A stretch of 64,000 nt of DNA, from NCBI GenBank assembly GCA_029204225.1, contig MU832251.1, positions 16,881 to 80,880 of the forward strand, given 5' to 3'. Numbering within the stretch: the first letter of the stretch is position 1; the number at the start of each line of letters is the position of its first letter. This document shows positions 22,816 through 32,385 of this stretch, piece after piece. The notes under the pieces were generated by a model. It searched no databases. It saw only the letters and a list, made by a program, of their open reading frames with translations, and was not told the origin of the DNA. This DNA comes from Diphasiastrum complanatum (lineage: Eukaryota > Streptophyta > Lycopodiopsida > Lycopodiales > Lycopodiaceae). The position numbers were made by a program, and so were the translations under genes.

Positions 22816-22828
22816 GGCTCTGATACCA
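22816..22828 (-). promoter_or_regulatory. Met-type primer-binding site of copia-A
   Basis: In the element's sense TGGTATCAGAGCC immediately follows the 5' LTR. This is the standard site in plant copia elements, complementary to initiator tRNA-Met. Confidence 0.92.
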
Positions 22829-23565
22829 TGTTGAATTTCACACGTGTGGACTGTCCACTACATGTACTTGTGATCTGCTAAGGTGTGTAGATGCACCAAG
22901 ATCAAGACTAGATTGAGATTCAAGATCAATCTTGAATCCTATGGCAAAAACACACTACTACATGGATTCAATCACTTCCAACTCTCACTCACACGTGTGG
23001 GAAGTATTCAAAAAATAATCTAAGTAAAAACAAGATGCTCTCCTTGGGTAGAGAGAGAAAATGCATCATGAGCTCTCGGATAGAGAGAGAAAGCTAGAAA
23101 TCCAATAACTCACAAAATCCATGAAATCACCAAATCAATTGACTTCAAAATGAGGAGTACAATGATACTAGTAGGTGCACGAGCTACCACTATGCTTAAC
23201 TATGATTGGACCATATTTTGTCACCTCTTGATCCTATTGGATCATTGATCTATGCACCTCTTAATTCTATTGGACTATATTCAAGCACACCTCAATTTCC
23301 TATTGGACCTCACAAGGTTCTACCTCTAAATCCTATTGGACCTCTTGGAATTCATCAAACAAAAACTTTACACTTGTCTACACTCTAATTAGCAAGTGTT
23401 TAGCCTCTTACTCTATTTTGGCTCAATAGTGGCATTACAAGTGGAAATGCATAATTTGCCATCTATGCCAAATTTATTCCTATCAACATCCTACACCTAG
23501 ATGCTTGATGTAAAAAACATAAGACCCCTATATCTAACATAGATAATATTTTTCAATTCTTCACA
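22829..23565 (-). repeat. Copia-A 5' LTR (right copy)
   Basis: 737 bp, matching the left copy except for about four bases (an A/C and a C/T difference in the segment 23025-23060, one near 23322, one near 23549). Its outer end is followed by the AGAAG duplication. Confidence 0.95.
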
Positions 23566-23570
23566 AGAAG

Positions 23571-23747
23571 TTCATTAGTCATATCCATCTTCATCATGTG
23601 TAGAGCTTTCTTTGCTCTCTTGTCATATCTCAATTGCTCTTGAGGTGCCAAAGTTCTCTTCTCCACACCTACAACAATATCCATCAACTCATTCATCTCT
23701 AGCAAGGACTCCATCCTCACCTTTCAAGTTGAATAGTTGCTTGAGGT
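23571..23747 (-). pseudogene. gag: Old copia gag relic, N-terminal part
   Basis: Minus-strand reading gives SNYST, a TGA where relatives have Trp, then KVRMESLLEMNELMDIVVG and LAPQEQLRYDKRAKKALHM. This is nearly collinear with copia-B Gag residues 17-75. It continues at 17333 on the far side of copia-A. Its 5' end is cut by another LTR fragment at 23748. Confidence 0.85.
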
Positions 23748-23870
23748 TGTTGGAATTCGATGCTCAGCCTCAATCCATTCAATAATGAGAAACTTGAAAA
23801 ACCAGAAACAGAAGGCTCGAATTTTTGAATAGAAAATTGAAAAATTCAGAATCGAGTTCGAAATGCAAAT
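23748..23870 (+). repeat. LTR fragment (plus orientation) of another copia family
   Basis: It begins TGTTGGAATTCGATGCTCAG and matches, in reverse complement, the LTR that starts at 56277 and runs leftward. Only the first 120 bp or so are recognisable here. Confidence 0.65.
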
Positions 23871-24880
23871 ACAAGAAGGACAAATCCAAGGAAAGGTTAT
23901 TCCTTTGTGGAAAGGTGAATGAGACTTGGAGTCTCACAAAGACTTGCAAGATTTGTCTTCAAGAGTCCATCACAACACATGTCAAACCTTTTGAAATTTC
24001 TTATTTGGAAGTGCATTGTTTGGTTCAAGATGCAAAGATAGATGTCACTTTCATGAAAGCAATTTGGATTTATTTTATGTCCTTGGAAAGTATTTTGCTT
24101 GGAACTTTAGATAAATTCAAACTTATTGTTATGATCCAAGAGAAATCAATCAAGAATAAGGAGGAGCAATCACAAAATGAAATAGTTTCATTTATGAGTC
24201 TCATGTCAACTTATGAACCATTTTGCTTCGAAGAGATTTTTGTATCTCAAAGGTGGATTAAGGCAATAGTAGTTGAGTGTGATGCCTTAAAAGATAGTAA
24301 AGTATGTTTTCCTTGTAAGCCTACATTAGATATGAAGTCAAGGAAATGGAAATGTCTCCATAATGTAGGATCTTTTGGTCTCAATAAGATCATGAATGAT
24401 GTGTTTATTCATAAAGATGAAAATTGTAAGTTTTCAATCTTAAAGGCAAGTTGTAAACTTCTTATGAGAATAAGTGAAGCATCCAAAGTGGACACTTATA
24501 TCCATAACCAAGTAGTTAGCCTTATTGAGATGGAAATATCTTTTGATTTCAATATCAAAAAAATCATGCCAAGTTGTGGTGATTTTTGGACTTATGATTC
24601 TAGCATAAGTAATCTTGATAATCATAGGAAGTGCATATTGTATGGTCATAATTGTTGTGATCATTATGAGACATGGAGGTCTCGGATTTCCGTCAAGAAA
24701 GAGCACCATGAAGAGGATCTTAAAGAACCATCTCAAGGTTCAAGTGTGCCAAGGATTGAGGAGGAGATTCCTTCTCAAGGTTCAAGTGTGCCAAGGATTG
24801 AGGAGGAGATACCTTCTCAAGTTGTGATTCCAAAAAGAAACTCAAGAAACATGGTTGAGCCCATATGGCTCACATTTTAA
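23825..24880 (+). CDS. Unrecognised 351-codon ORF with internal repeats
   Basis: No family recognised. It is Lys/Ser-rich at the start, then has Cys-containing stretches. It includes SQGSSVPRIEEEIP twice in tandem (near residues 303-330) and ends PKRNSRNMVEPIWLTF. That ending resembles the PRRS-R..P.RLTF stretch of the copia integrase-RT linker; the stretch CFEEIFVSQRWIKAIVVECDAL resembles the start of copia RT. A related stretch follows in 24932-25315. It may be a heavily derived copia pol segment or a non-autonomous element ORF. The first residues overlap the LTR fragment at 23748-23870. Confidence 0.4.
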   Translation: MNRKLKNSESSSKCKYKKDKSKERLFLCGKVNETWSLTKTCKICLQESITTHVKPFEISYLEVHCLVQDAKIDVTFMKAIWIYFMSLESILLGTLDKFKLIVMIQEKSIKNKEEQSQNEIVSFMSLMSTYEPFCFEEIFVSQRWIKAIVVECDALKDSKVCFPCKPTLDMKSRKWKCLHNVGSFGLNKIMNDVFIHKDENCKFSILKASCKLLMRISEASKVDTYIHNQVVSLIEMEISFDFNIKKIMPSCGDFWTYDSSISNLDNHRKCILYGHNCCDHYETWRSRISVKKEHHEEDLKEPSQGSSVPRIEEEIPSQGSSVPRIEEEIPSQVVIPKRNSRNMVEPIWLTF

Positions 24881-24931
24881 GGGAAAGAGGAGCATATCTC
24901 ATGTGGCATACATATCATACTTACTTCTCTT

Positions 24932-25315
24932 ATGTCATTTGATGAATCAATTTGCTTTAGTGAGATCATTGCATCTCAAAATTGGAGTAAAGACATAGTA
25001 GTTGAGTATATAGTCTCTCTTGAGAACATAGATGATGTTCCTAAAAGGTTGAAATTGATTTTAAATCAATTAGAAAGCAAATGGTTATTTTATCAAATGT
25101 ATGCTCTTGAGTCATGCAAGAGCAAAAGTGATTTGTTCACTCATAGTTTGAAAATTTGTATTGAGGCGAATTGTAAACTCTTTATGAGAGTAAGTGAATC
25201 ATCTTCTAAAGTAGCTTATCTCCATAATGAAGCATGTAACCTCATTGGATCTGAGATTAGCATGGTAAACAAGCATGAGGTTGTTGGGTCCAGTATCAAA
25301 ATTTACAAGTATTAA
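24932..25315 (+). CDS. Unrecognised ORF, partial duplicate of the preceding one
   Basis: 127 codons. Its start (ESICFSEIIASQNWSKDIVVEY) matches the preceding ORF's EPFCFEEIFVSQRWIKAIVVEC. Its end (NCKLFMRVSESSSKVAYLHNEA, LIGSEIS) matches SCKLLMRISEASKVDTYIHNQV, LIEMEIS. So a block of roughly 110-120 residues is present twice, about 720 bp apart. No recognised function. Confidence 0.4.
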   Translation: MSFDESICFSEIIASQNWSKDIVVEYIVSLENIDDVPKRLKLILNQLESKWLFYQMYALESCKSKSDLFTHSLKICIEANCKLFMRVSESSSKVAYLHNEACNLIGSEISMVNKHEVVGSSIKIYKY

Positions 25316-25455
25316 AGAATTTACAATGACTCGAAAATTATAATGACTCGAAAAATTATAGATTTTCCGAGTTGATCTCGTATCGAGAAATTCTGATTTT
25401 GGGTATAAAAAAATATAGGATTTTTCGAGTCGATATGGTATCTAGAAAATTCGCA
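25279..25455 (-). repeat. Internal LTR fragment matching 55975-56150
   Basis: AAATTTACAAGTAT, ACAATGACTC, TCTCGTATCGAGAAATTCTG and GAGTCGATA occur in the same order and strand as in the minus-oriented LTR at about 55975-56277. Its orientation is opposite to the LTR fragment at 23748. Confidence 0.65.
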
Positions 25456-25459
25456 CCTC

Positions 25460-25657
25460 AGCCCCCTTGCTTTGGTTGGTTTTCTTTTTGTAGCATCTTG
25501 AGGAAAAATATCCTCCCTTGCCACAAAGGTTGCACTTAGGATCCTTACTTTCCTTCAATAGGATGCCACCTATTGATGCCATGTGAAACAAGACCTGTGA
25601 TATGATTCTACAAATGTAATTTGTGACTCTCAACAGACTAGACTTGAACATACTCAA
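25460..25657 (-). pseudogene. Copia-like gag zinc-knuckle remnant
   Basis: Minus-strand reading has KESKDPKCNLCGKGGYFSSRCYKKK: a CX2CX4-Y-X4C knuckle with the His changed to Tyr. It probably belongs to the older minus-strand element whose LTR is 33325-34153 and whose leader surrounds copia-B. Confidence 0.55.
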
Positions 25658-25659
25658 TA

Positions 25660-26520
25660 ATTTAAAAGGATCTCCAAAAGATCTAGCTCACAAACCTAAG
25701 AATCAATCTTCACACTAATGACTAGTCACTTGGAAACTTTGCTTTGATCATTAAGACAAAAGCACACAATCTTTGAATCAAATCACAAAATCTATACTCC
25801 TATTGGGCTCAACAAATACCAATGACTCTTTCTTTTGAGAGTTGAAATGGATATGAAAAGATTTGGCACCTAGATTTTCCTTTTCACTTGACTAGTTCTC
25901 TCAACACTTGAGATTCTTGAACAAAAGATGGGTTTTGTTTCAAAAACATGAAAATTTAATCACTTCTTTTGGACTCACTCTTGACCCAAATAATCTCATT
26001 CTTGAGATTTAGAATGAATTTGATTTGATTTGACAACAAACTATACCACCAATTTTCACAAAACATAGCATCTACTCTAGATCACTCAAACTTGACATGT
26101 ACATTTGATTCAAACACATAAAATTAAGATCCAATCACCCCTTTTGGAATCCCCAAAGAATCTCACTCTTGAGATTTGGAATGGATTTGTGATAGTTTGA
26201 TAACAACCTATGTCAAGAATTTTTCACCAAGCTTAAAAAATCAAACACATAGAGATTCACAAAGATCCCAACCATCAATAAATTGAATTCATTCACCCCT
26301 AGTGGATTCCACCAATGACTCTACCTCTTAAGAGTTGGAATGAAATTCAAAATCAAAAGTTGTGATTCTTCTTTCTCACTAAGATATTGTGCTTCCAAGA
26401 GCTAATGCCACTTAGAAAGATTTGATTACCTAGGAGAAGACAAATTCTCCACCAATAACAACACAATATGAGCTTCTAGATCTTGCCCTCTACAAAGGAA
26501 GGAACTCTTAGAAAATTGGA
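25660..26520 (-). repeat. Diverged tandem repeats of about 165 bp in a relic element leader
   Basis: Four diverged copies of a segment with TGACTC or AATCTC, then T/CTTGAGA, then TTGGAATGGA-like sequence occur near 25800-25850, 25970-26020, 26140-26195 and 26295-26345. No coding frame. Copia-B inserted at the right edge (26521-26525 is its target duplication). Confidence 0.5.
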
Positions 26521-26525
26521 TCTCT

Positions 26526-27178
26526 TGTGAAAAATTGTCAACTAGTAGTATTTTCCTAACTTGAGATTTTGTAGGCCTATGGCCAAATAAAAGTTAGAGA
26601 TAGGTTCATACATGTATGTAGAGGCCCAAAGTATGTGTACACTACTTTTGAGGTCACATTAATTAGAGGAGGTCGAGTGTGGAGCTCTTCTATTGGCTCA
26701 TAATTTGGTGCATTCCTATTTGACCAAATTTCTAGGTATATGGGTGAATCCTATTGGACCCCAATTTTAGCCTATCATAAGACAAGTGGCCAAGAGGCAC
26801 TATGGCTGCTATAAATAGCCATCTCCACGAGTATGTACACATCTCATTTTCATTCTATTGAATGAATGTTATGCTCTTTGAAGATCCATCTTCTTCTCTC
26901 TCACTTTTTTGTTCATATCTTGCATTCTAGCCACTAGAATTGTGATTTCTTTGTTGCTATGGCTTCACACGTGTGAAATGCAGGTTGTAGGCTCTGAAGT
27001 ACGGACAGGGACAGCAAGTTTCTGTTTGTGGAAGCTTATGATCAGATTTTGATGTTTAGTTGATGTTTAGTATGCTTAACATCACAATTTCTATCATTTT
27101 TTCAATCTAGATGTGCATAACTTCCATGGCCAAGATCTTTATGAAACTTTAGCATCTTTTGGATCTGAGTTTTTCACA
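26526..27178 (+). repeat. Copia-B 5' LTR
   Basis: TGTGAAAAATTG to TTTTTCACA. It has a strong TATA box TATAAATA at 26810-26817 and CACACGTGTG at 26966-26975. The start resembles the copia-C LTR (61748) and the fragment at 36458. Confidence 0.95.
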
Positions 27179-27191
27179 TGGTATCAGAGCA
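27179..27191 (+). promoter_or_regulatory. Met-type primer-binding site of copia-B
   Basis: TGGTATCAGAGCA directly abuts the LTR end; this is the initiator tRNA-Met type. Confidence 0.93.
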
Positions 27192-27787
27192 TTAGGCGGC
27201 CAAATGTGCAGGTTTTGCCAGATTTAGAAGAGATTTGTGGGCGAGTTTGCTTTTGTAGCATTCCAATCAAGTTTCTAGCTAAAAATCTTGTTGATTTATG
27301 TGTAGAAATTGGATCTTTGTGATCAAAACATCATTTGTATGCATTTCAATTGAAGTAGGGCGAATTCCCTCTGTACTTATCAGAATAAGGAGACAAAAAT
27401 TGTTTTGGAAAGAGGGAGATGCAAGATCCAACAAGATCCTATTAGTTTTCCATTCTAGCATATAGTTTTTTGATTCAATTTCTTGCTTCTTCATGTCAAA
27501 AACTTCAAAATTGATGTAACCCTCTGATTTTCAGTTTGCTGAATGATTCAAGAGTGTATTTCAATCTTAGGAGTGAGGGAAAAGCAAGTATATTGAGGTT
27601 TGGTCTTGGTTTGATCAAGAAATCATAAAACTAGTGGCTAAAATTAAGGAAAAAGTGAGGAAAAGAGAGAAAAAGTAAGGTTTTAGGTTCCAAATCTTTG
27701 TGATTTCTTCTTGTGTTTCATTTGTTGATTCAAGAGAGTGCTTAGTGCATTGGAACAGGTCAAAGATCAGAGATCAATCATTGCAAC
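27192..27787 (+). other. Copia-B untranslated leader
   Basis: 600 bp between PBS and the gag ATG, without a credible ORF; nothing else recognised. Confidence 0.75.
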
Positions 27788-29143
27788 ATGGCTACAAATG
27801 GAGGCTACATGTTGGAAAGCAATGATAGGCTTACCTCCCTCAACTATTCTACTTGGAAAGTAAGGATGGAGTCTTTGCTTGAGATGAATGAGTTGATGGA
27901 TATTGTTGTAGGTGTGGAGGAGAGACCTTTGGCACCTCAAGAACAATTGAGGTATGACAAGAGGGCAAAGAAAGCCCTTCACATGATCAAGATGAATGTG
28001 ACAAATGAGCTTATCAAAGAGGTTGGTAAGTGCACATCATCTAGTGAAGCTTGGGAAGCCTTGAAGAAGGTTTATGAATCCAAGTCTACTTCTAGAGTGT
28101 TGACTTTAAGAAGGCAAATCTTTTCTTGTATGCAAAAGAAGAGTGAGAGTGGACATGCTTTTGTTTTGAGAGTTAAAGCATTGAATGATGAGTTAGCATG
28201 CATTAATGATGGCATAAATAATGAGGAGCTTGTTCAAGTGATTCTCAATGGCTTGTTGGATGATCATGCTAATCTTGTTCAAAGTTATGCTATCCAAAAA
28301 TGTTTACCAAGTGTTGGAGACTTGCAAGAGGTCTTGTTGGCTGAAGAATTCAGGTTGCAAGCAAGAGTGGGAGCATCTTCTACATCTCAAGGAGGAGAAG
28401 AGGAGGCAATGTTCTCTAAAGGCAAGTTCAAGGGCAAAGGTAAAAGCAATTGGTCTAAAGGGCAAGACCAAGGTGAGCACTCTACTTTTGGCAAAAAGAA
28501 GGATAGATCTAAGCTAAAATGTTTCTATTGTGGAGTCAAAGGGCATTTTGCTAGTGATTGTTTCAAGAAAAAGAGGGATCAAGGGGAAAAGCAAACCAAT
28601 CTAACTATTGATGAGGGTGGGGATGAGCTTCTTTCAAATGATGCTTTTGTTATGTCATCTTGCTTGTTGGCTAATCATGGAGACATTGATCCTTGGTGGA
28701 TTGATAGTGGAGCCACTTCTCATATGACATATCATAAAGAGTATTTTTCATCTTTAATGGCATTTGATGGTGATAGGAAGGTAATCTATACCGCAAATGA
28801 TGGTGAGTGTGCAATCAAGGGGATTGGCACAATTCCTATTTCACTTTCTACAAATAGGAATATAGAATTGAAAGATGTTTTGCTCATTCCATCCATTACC
28901 AAGAACTTACTTAGTGTAAGCCAAATGCTTGACAAAGGATTCAAAGTTGAGTTTGATGGTGATGCTTGCTTGATCAAAAAGGGGTGTAGTATCATTGCAA
29001 AAGGGAAAAGCAAGGGAAATTGTTCAAGCTTGATGCATGTGTTGTTGCTAACCAAGTTGGATGCATGGCAAATGAACAAATGTCAATTCAAGAGGTATGG
29101 CATAAAAGGATGGGACATCTCAACTACAAGGCCTTGGAGGTAA
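27788..29143 (+). CDS. gag: Copia-B Gag and protease (frame ends early)
   Basis: Start at 27788 (MATNGGYMLESNDRL) as in related copia elements. Residues 15-190 are the copia Gag domain (YSTWKVRMESLLEMNEL, ALHMIKMNVTNEL, LRRQIFSCMQ). Residues 200-240 are a basic Gly/Lys-rich stretch, then the canonical knuckle C245-C248-H253-C258. The protease active site is WWIDSGATSHM with Asp306. Homology leaves this frame near 29000, where a 1-nt deletion moves it; the last 35-40 residues are out-of-frame sequence. It would supply particle protein and protease of the element. Confidence 0.92.
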   Translation: MATNGGYMLESNDRLTSLNYSTWKVRMESLLEMNELMDIVVGVEERPLAPQEQLRYDKRAKKALHMIKMNVTNELIKEVGKCTSSSEAWEALKKVYESKSTSRVLTLRRQIFSCMQKKSESGHAFVLRVKALNDELACINDGINNEELVQVILNGLLDDHANLVQSYAIQKCLPSVGDLQEVLLAEEFRLQARVGASSTSQGGEEEAMFSKGKFKGKGKSNWSKGQDQGEHSTFGKKKDRSKLKCFYCGVKGHFASDCFKKKRDQGEKQTNLTIDEGGDELLSNDAFVMSSCLLANHGDIDPWWIDSGATSHMTYHKEYFSSLMAFDGDRKVIYTANDGECAIKGIGTIPISLSTNRNIELKDVLLIPSITKNLLSVSQMLDKGFKVEFDGDACLIKKGCSIIAKGKSKGNCSSLMHVLLLTKLDAWQMNKCQFKRYGIKGWDISTTRPWR

Positions 29144-31737
29144 TAGCCAAAAAGGAGGTAGTAAGGGGACTTCCCAAGTCTCTTACTTGCTTGAATCATG
29201 TTTGTGAAGAATGTGCTTTGTCTAAATCACATAGATTGCCATATACTAGATCTATATCTAGATCTAAGATGCCTTTTTCTCTCTTGCATTCGGATATTCA
29301 TGGTGTTACTACAATTAGCAATGGAGGTGCTAAGATGTATGTAACTTTCATTGATGATTTTAGTAGATTTTGTTGGGTTTATCTACTAAAGAGCAAGGAT
29401 GAGGTGTTTGATGTGTTTGTCAAGTTCAAAGTTGCTATTGAGACTCAATTTACAACCAAAATCAAATGCTTGAGGAGCGACAATGGTGGTGAATACATTT
29501 CTAACAAATTCAAAGCCTTTTGCGATGAGCATGGGATCAAGAGGGAGTACACATGTCCAAGAACACCACAACAAAATGGAGTGGCCGAGAGGAAGAATAG
29601 AACCTTGTGTGAGAGTGCAAAGGCAATGAGATTGAATGCTAATCTTCCTAAACCTTTTTGGAGTGATGCTTTGTTGTGTGCAAATTTCCTTTGCAATAGA
29701 TGGCCAAGTGTTGTATTGGAAGGAAAAACCCCTTTTGAAGCTTTGTTTGGTACGAAGCCTAATGTCAAGTTTCTAAGAACTTTTGGATGCATTTGCTACT
29801 TCAACATTACTCTTGATGATAGAACTAAGGAGGATCCATCTTCAAGAAAGGGCATTTTTGTTGGTTATAGTGAAGTAAGCAAAGCATATAGGATTTATGT
29901 TCCTTCAATCAAGAAAGTGTTCACAAGTAGGGATGTCATTTTTGATGAAAGTAACATTCCAAAAGTTGTTTCAAGTGATGATGGTGTTGTTGCAACTAAT
30001 GTGCTTGATGACAATGGAGTTGATGACACATTGGATGTGGATGTTGAAGAAGCCTCTTCAAGTCAAATTCCAAGGAGAACTCCAAGGCATAAAGTGAAAC
30101 CCTCCAGGCTCACTTATGATGGCAAAGGTAAGCAAGTGGTGGATGGATCCAACTATGCTTTCCTAACTTCTTTTGATGTACCTTCATGTGTAGATGAAGC
30201 AAGGCAAAAAGAGGAATGGATCCAAGCAATGGATCTTGAGTTTGAAGCACTTATGAAGAACAACACATGGAGATTGGTGGAGCTTCCAAAGGGCAAAAGT
30301 GCAATTGGATGCAAATGGATCTTCAAGGTAAAGACAAATCAAGATGGATCTATCAACAAGTTCAAGGCAAGGTTGGTGGCTAAAGGTTATGCTCAAGAGC
30401 ATGGCATTGACTATGAGGAAACCTTTGCACCCGTGGCAAAGATGGTGAGCATAAGAGTAATCATTTCCCTTGCAACTCTTTATGGATGGGATCTTTGGCA
30501 ATTAGACATTTCTAATGCTTTCTTGAATGGTGATCTTGAAGAGGAAGTCTACATGGAGCAACCCGAGAGCTATGTTTCTCATAGCAAGCCTAATCATGTG
30601 TGTTTTCTACAAAAAAGTTTGTATGGTCTTAAGCAAGCACCAAGGAGTTGGTATGCTAGGCTTAACTCTTTTCTACTTTCTCAAAACTTCACTATGAGTG
30701 AGTATGATCATTCACTTTACTTTAGAATTAGTGCTAATGATGTTACAATCCTTCTAATTTATGTGGATGACATTATTTTAAGTGGAGGGAACAAGGAAGA
30801 TATAGAAGATATCAAGAAAGCACTAAAAAAGGAATTTGAAGTGCATGATCTTGGTCTTTTGAGCTATATCTTAGGAATAGAAGTAATTAGAACTTCTCAA
30901 ATCACTTTTATTTCACAAGAGAAGTATGCTATTTCTATTCTCAATAGATTTCATATGGTAGATGCAAATCCTATTGATACACCTATGGAATCACATGTAA
31001 AGCTAACTATAAGAGGTAATGAAAGATCCTTCGAGGACATTACTCTCTATAGGAAGCTAATAGGTTCTCTTATATATCTAACCATCACAAGACCTGATTT
31101 ATCTTATTGTGTTGGTAGATTAAGCCAATTCATGCAAGATCCTAGCATAGAACATTGGAAACTAGGAAAGAGGATCTTGAGATACATCTCGGGAACAAAA
31201 GATTTTGGCATTGTTTATAGAGGCTCATCACCTAACTTATTTGGTTTTTCAGATTCAGATTTTGCAGGAGACCTTATGGATAGAAAATCCATAAATGCAC
31301 ATGCTATTTTCATAGGTGATGGAGCTATCTCATGGATGTCGAAGAAACAAGCAACTATATCACTTTCTTCTAGTGAGGCCGAGTACAAAGCTTTGACATC
31401 ATGCACAAAGGAGATGGTGTGGATCAAGAGGATGATTATGGAGCTTCATTTGCTGGATTTTTCAGAGAGTCCAATCATCTTTTGTGACAACCTTTCAGCC
31501 CAAAGTCTAGCAAGCAATCCGGTTTTCCATGCAAGGAGCAAACATATCGAGGTGGCTTACCATTTTGTGAGAGAACAAGTGTTGGCAAAAGAGATCAAGC
31601 TTGAACATGTCCCATCAAAGGAATGTGTGGCTGATATCTTTACCAAAGCATTGGGAAAGGACTTATTTTTCAAGCATAGAACAAGTCTTGGTGTACTTTC
31701 TAAATCTATGCTAAAACTAGTTGAAGAGGGAGTGTGA
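29020..31737 (+). CDS. pol: Copia-B Pol: integrase, reverse transcriptase, RNase H
   Basis: 905 codons from the first ATG in frame; the natural polyprotein continues upstream into gag. Integrase: H28, H33, C62, C65 finger; catalytic D92 (LLHSDIHG), D154 (RSDNGGEY) and E190 (NGVAERKN). RT: CKWIFKVK, D497 in LDISNAFLNG, YVDD at about 581-584. RNase H follows (FSDSDFAGD, SLSSSEAEYKAL, FHARSKHIEVAYHFVRE, ADIFTKAL). All catalytic residues are present and no stop interrupts. The stop codon lies 5 bp inside the 3' LTR. Only the frameshift from gag stands between this and a complete copia polyprotein. Confidence 0.94.
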   Translation: MFKLDACVVANQVGCMANEQMSIQEVWHKRMGHLNYKALEVIAKKEVVRGLPKSLTCLNHVCEECALSKSHRLPYTRSISRSKMPFSLLHSDIHGVTTISNGGAKMYVTFIDDFSRFCWVYLLKSKDEVFDVFVKFKVAIETQFTTKIKCLRSDNGGEYISNKFKAFCDEHGIKREYTCPRTPQQNGVAERKNRTLCESAKAMRLNANLPKPFWSDALLCANFLCNRWPSVVLEGKTPFEALFGTKPNVKFLRTFGCICYFNITLDDRTKEDPSSRKGIFVGYSEVSKAYRIYVPSIKKVFTSRDVIFDESNIPKVVSSDDGVVATNVLDDNGVDDTLDVDVEEASSSQIPRRTPRHKVKPSRLTYDGKGKQVVDGSNYAFLTSFDVPSCVDEARQKEEWIQAMDLEFEALMKNNTWRLVELPKGKSAIGCKWIFKVKTNQDGSINKFKARLVAKGYAQEHGIDYEETFAPVAKMVSIRVIISLATLYGWDLWQLDISNAFLNGDLEEEVYMEQPESYVSHSKPNHVCFLQKSLYGLKQAPRSWYARLNSFLLSQNFTMSEYDHSLYFRISANDVTILLIYVDDIILSGGNKEDIEDIKKALKKEFEVHDLGLLSYILGIEVIRTSQITFISQEKYAISILNRFHMVDANPIDTPMESHVKLTIRGNERSFEDITLYRKLIGSLIYLTITRPDLSYCVGRLSQFMQDPSIEHWKLGKRILRYISGTKDFGIVYRGSSPNLFGFSDSDFAGDLMDRKSINAHAIFIGDGAISWMSKKQATISLSSSEAEYKALTSCTKEMVWIKRMIMELHLLDFSESPIIFCDNLSAQSLASNPVFHARSKHIEVAYHFVREQVLAKEIKLEHVPSKECVADIFTKALGKDLFFKHRTSLGVLSKSMLKLVEEGV
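31723..31732 (+). promoter_or_regulatory. Polypurine tract of copia-B
   Basis: GAAGAGGGAG directly before the 3' LTR, overlapping the last codons of pol. Confidence 0.8.
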
Positions 31738-32385
31738 AAAATTGTCAACTAGTAGTATTTTCCTAACTTGAGATTTTGTAGGCCTATGGCCAAATAAAAG
31801 TTAGAGATAGGTTCATACATGTATGTAGAGGCCCAAAGTATGTGTACACTACTTTTGAGGTCACATTAATTAGAGGAGGTCGAGTGTGGAGCTCTTCTAT
31901 TGGCTCATAATTTGGTGCATTCCTATTTGACCAAATTTCTAGGTATATGGGTGAATCCTATTGGACCCCAATTTTAGCCTATCATAAGACAAGTGGCCAA
32001 GAGGCACTATGGCTGCTATAAATAGCCATCTCCACGAGTATGTACACATCTCATTTTCATTCTATTGAATGAATGTTATGCTCTTTGAAGATCCATCTTC
32101 TTCTCTCTCACTTTTTTGTTCATATCTTGCATTCTAGCCACTAGAATTGTGATTTCTTTGTTGCTATGGCTTCACACGTGTGAAATGCAGGTTGTAGGCT
32201 CTGAAGTACGGACAGGGACAGCAAGTTTCTGTTTGTGGAAGCTTATGATCAGATTTTGATGTTTAGTTGATGTTTAGTATGCTTAACATCACAATTTCTA
32301 TCATTTTTTCAATCTAGATGTGCATAACTTCCATGGCCAAGATCTTTATGAAACTTTAGCATCTTTTGGATCTGAGTTTTTCACA
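31733..32385 (+). repeat. Copia-B 3' LTR
   Basis: Identical by eye to 26526-27178; followed by the TCTCT duplication. Confidence 0.96.

Larger units (their letters stand above)
17334..23565 (-). mobile_element. Full-length Ty1/copia element copia-A, nested and young
   Basis: Two 737-bp direct LTRs bound the element, with target duplication AGAAG (17329-17333 and 23566-23570). It is transcribed leftward: 5' LTR 22829-23565, Met-type PBS 22816-22828, gag-pol 22126 to 18160, purine tract 18071-18084, 3' LTR 17334-18070. It sits inside the gag of an older minus-strand copia. The LTRs differ at about 4 positions by eye (near 0.5 percent), so insertion is recent. Yet the coding region has several frame breaks, a lost zinc-knuckle cysteine and a lost integrase Asp. 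Confidence 0.95.
26526..32385 (+). mobile_element. Full-length Ty1/copia element copia-B, very young
   Basis: LTRs 26526-27178 and 31733-32385 are both 653 bp, and I see no difference between them. The target duplication is TCTCT (26521-26525 and 32386-32390). PBS, gag, protease, integrase, RT, RNase H and a purine tract are all present in copia order. The only defect I find is one frameshift between protease and integrase. It is the best candidate in the window for a recently active element. Confidence 0.97.

Noticed and set aside
25790-26350. CRISPR-like regular repeats
   Set aside because: The repeats are long, diverged and without unique spacers of constant size; the genome is eukaryotic.
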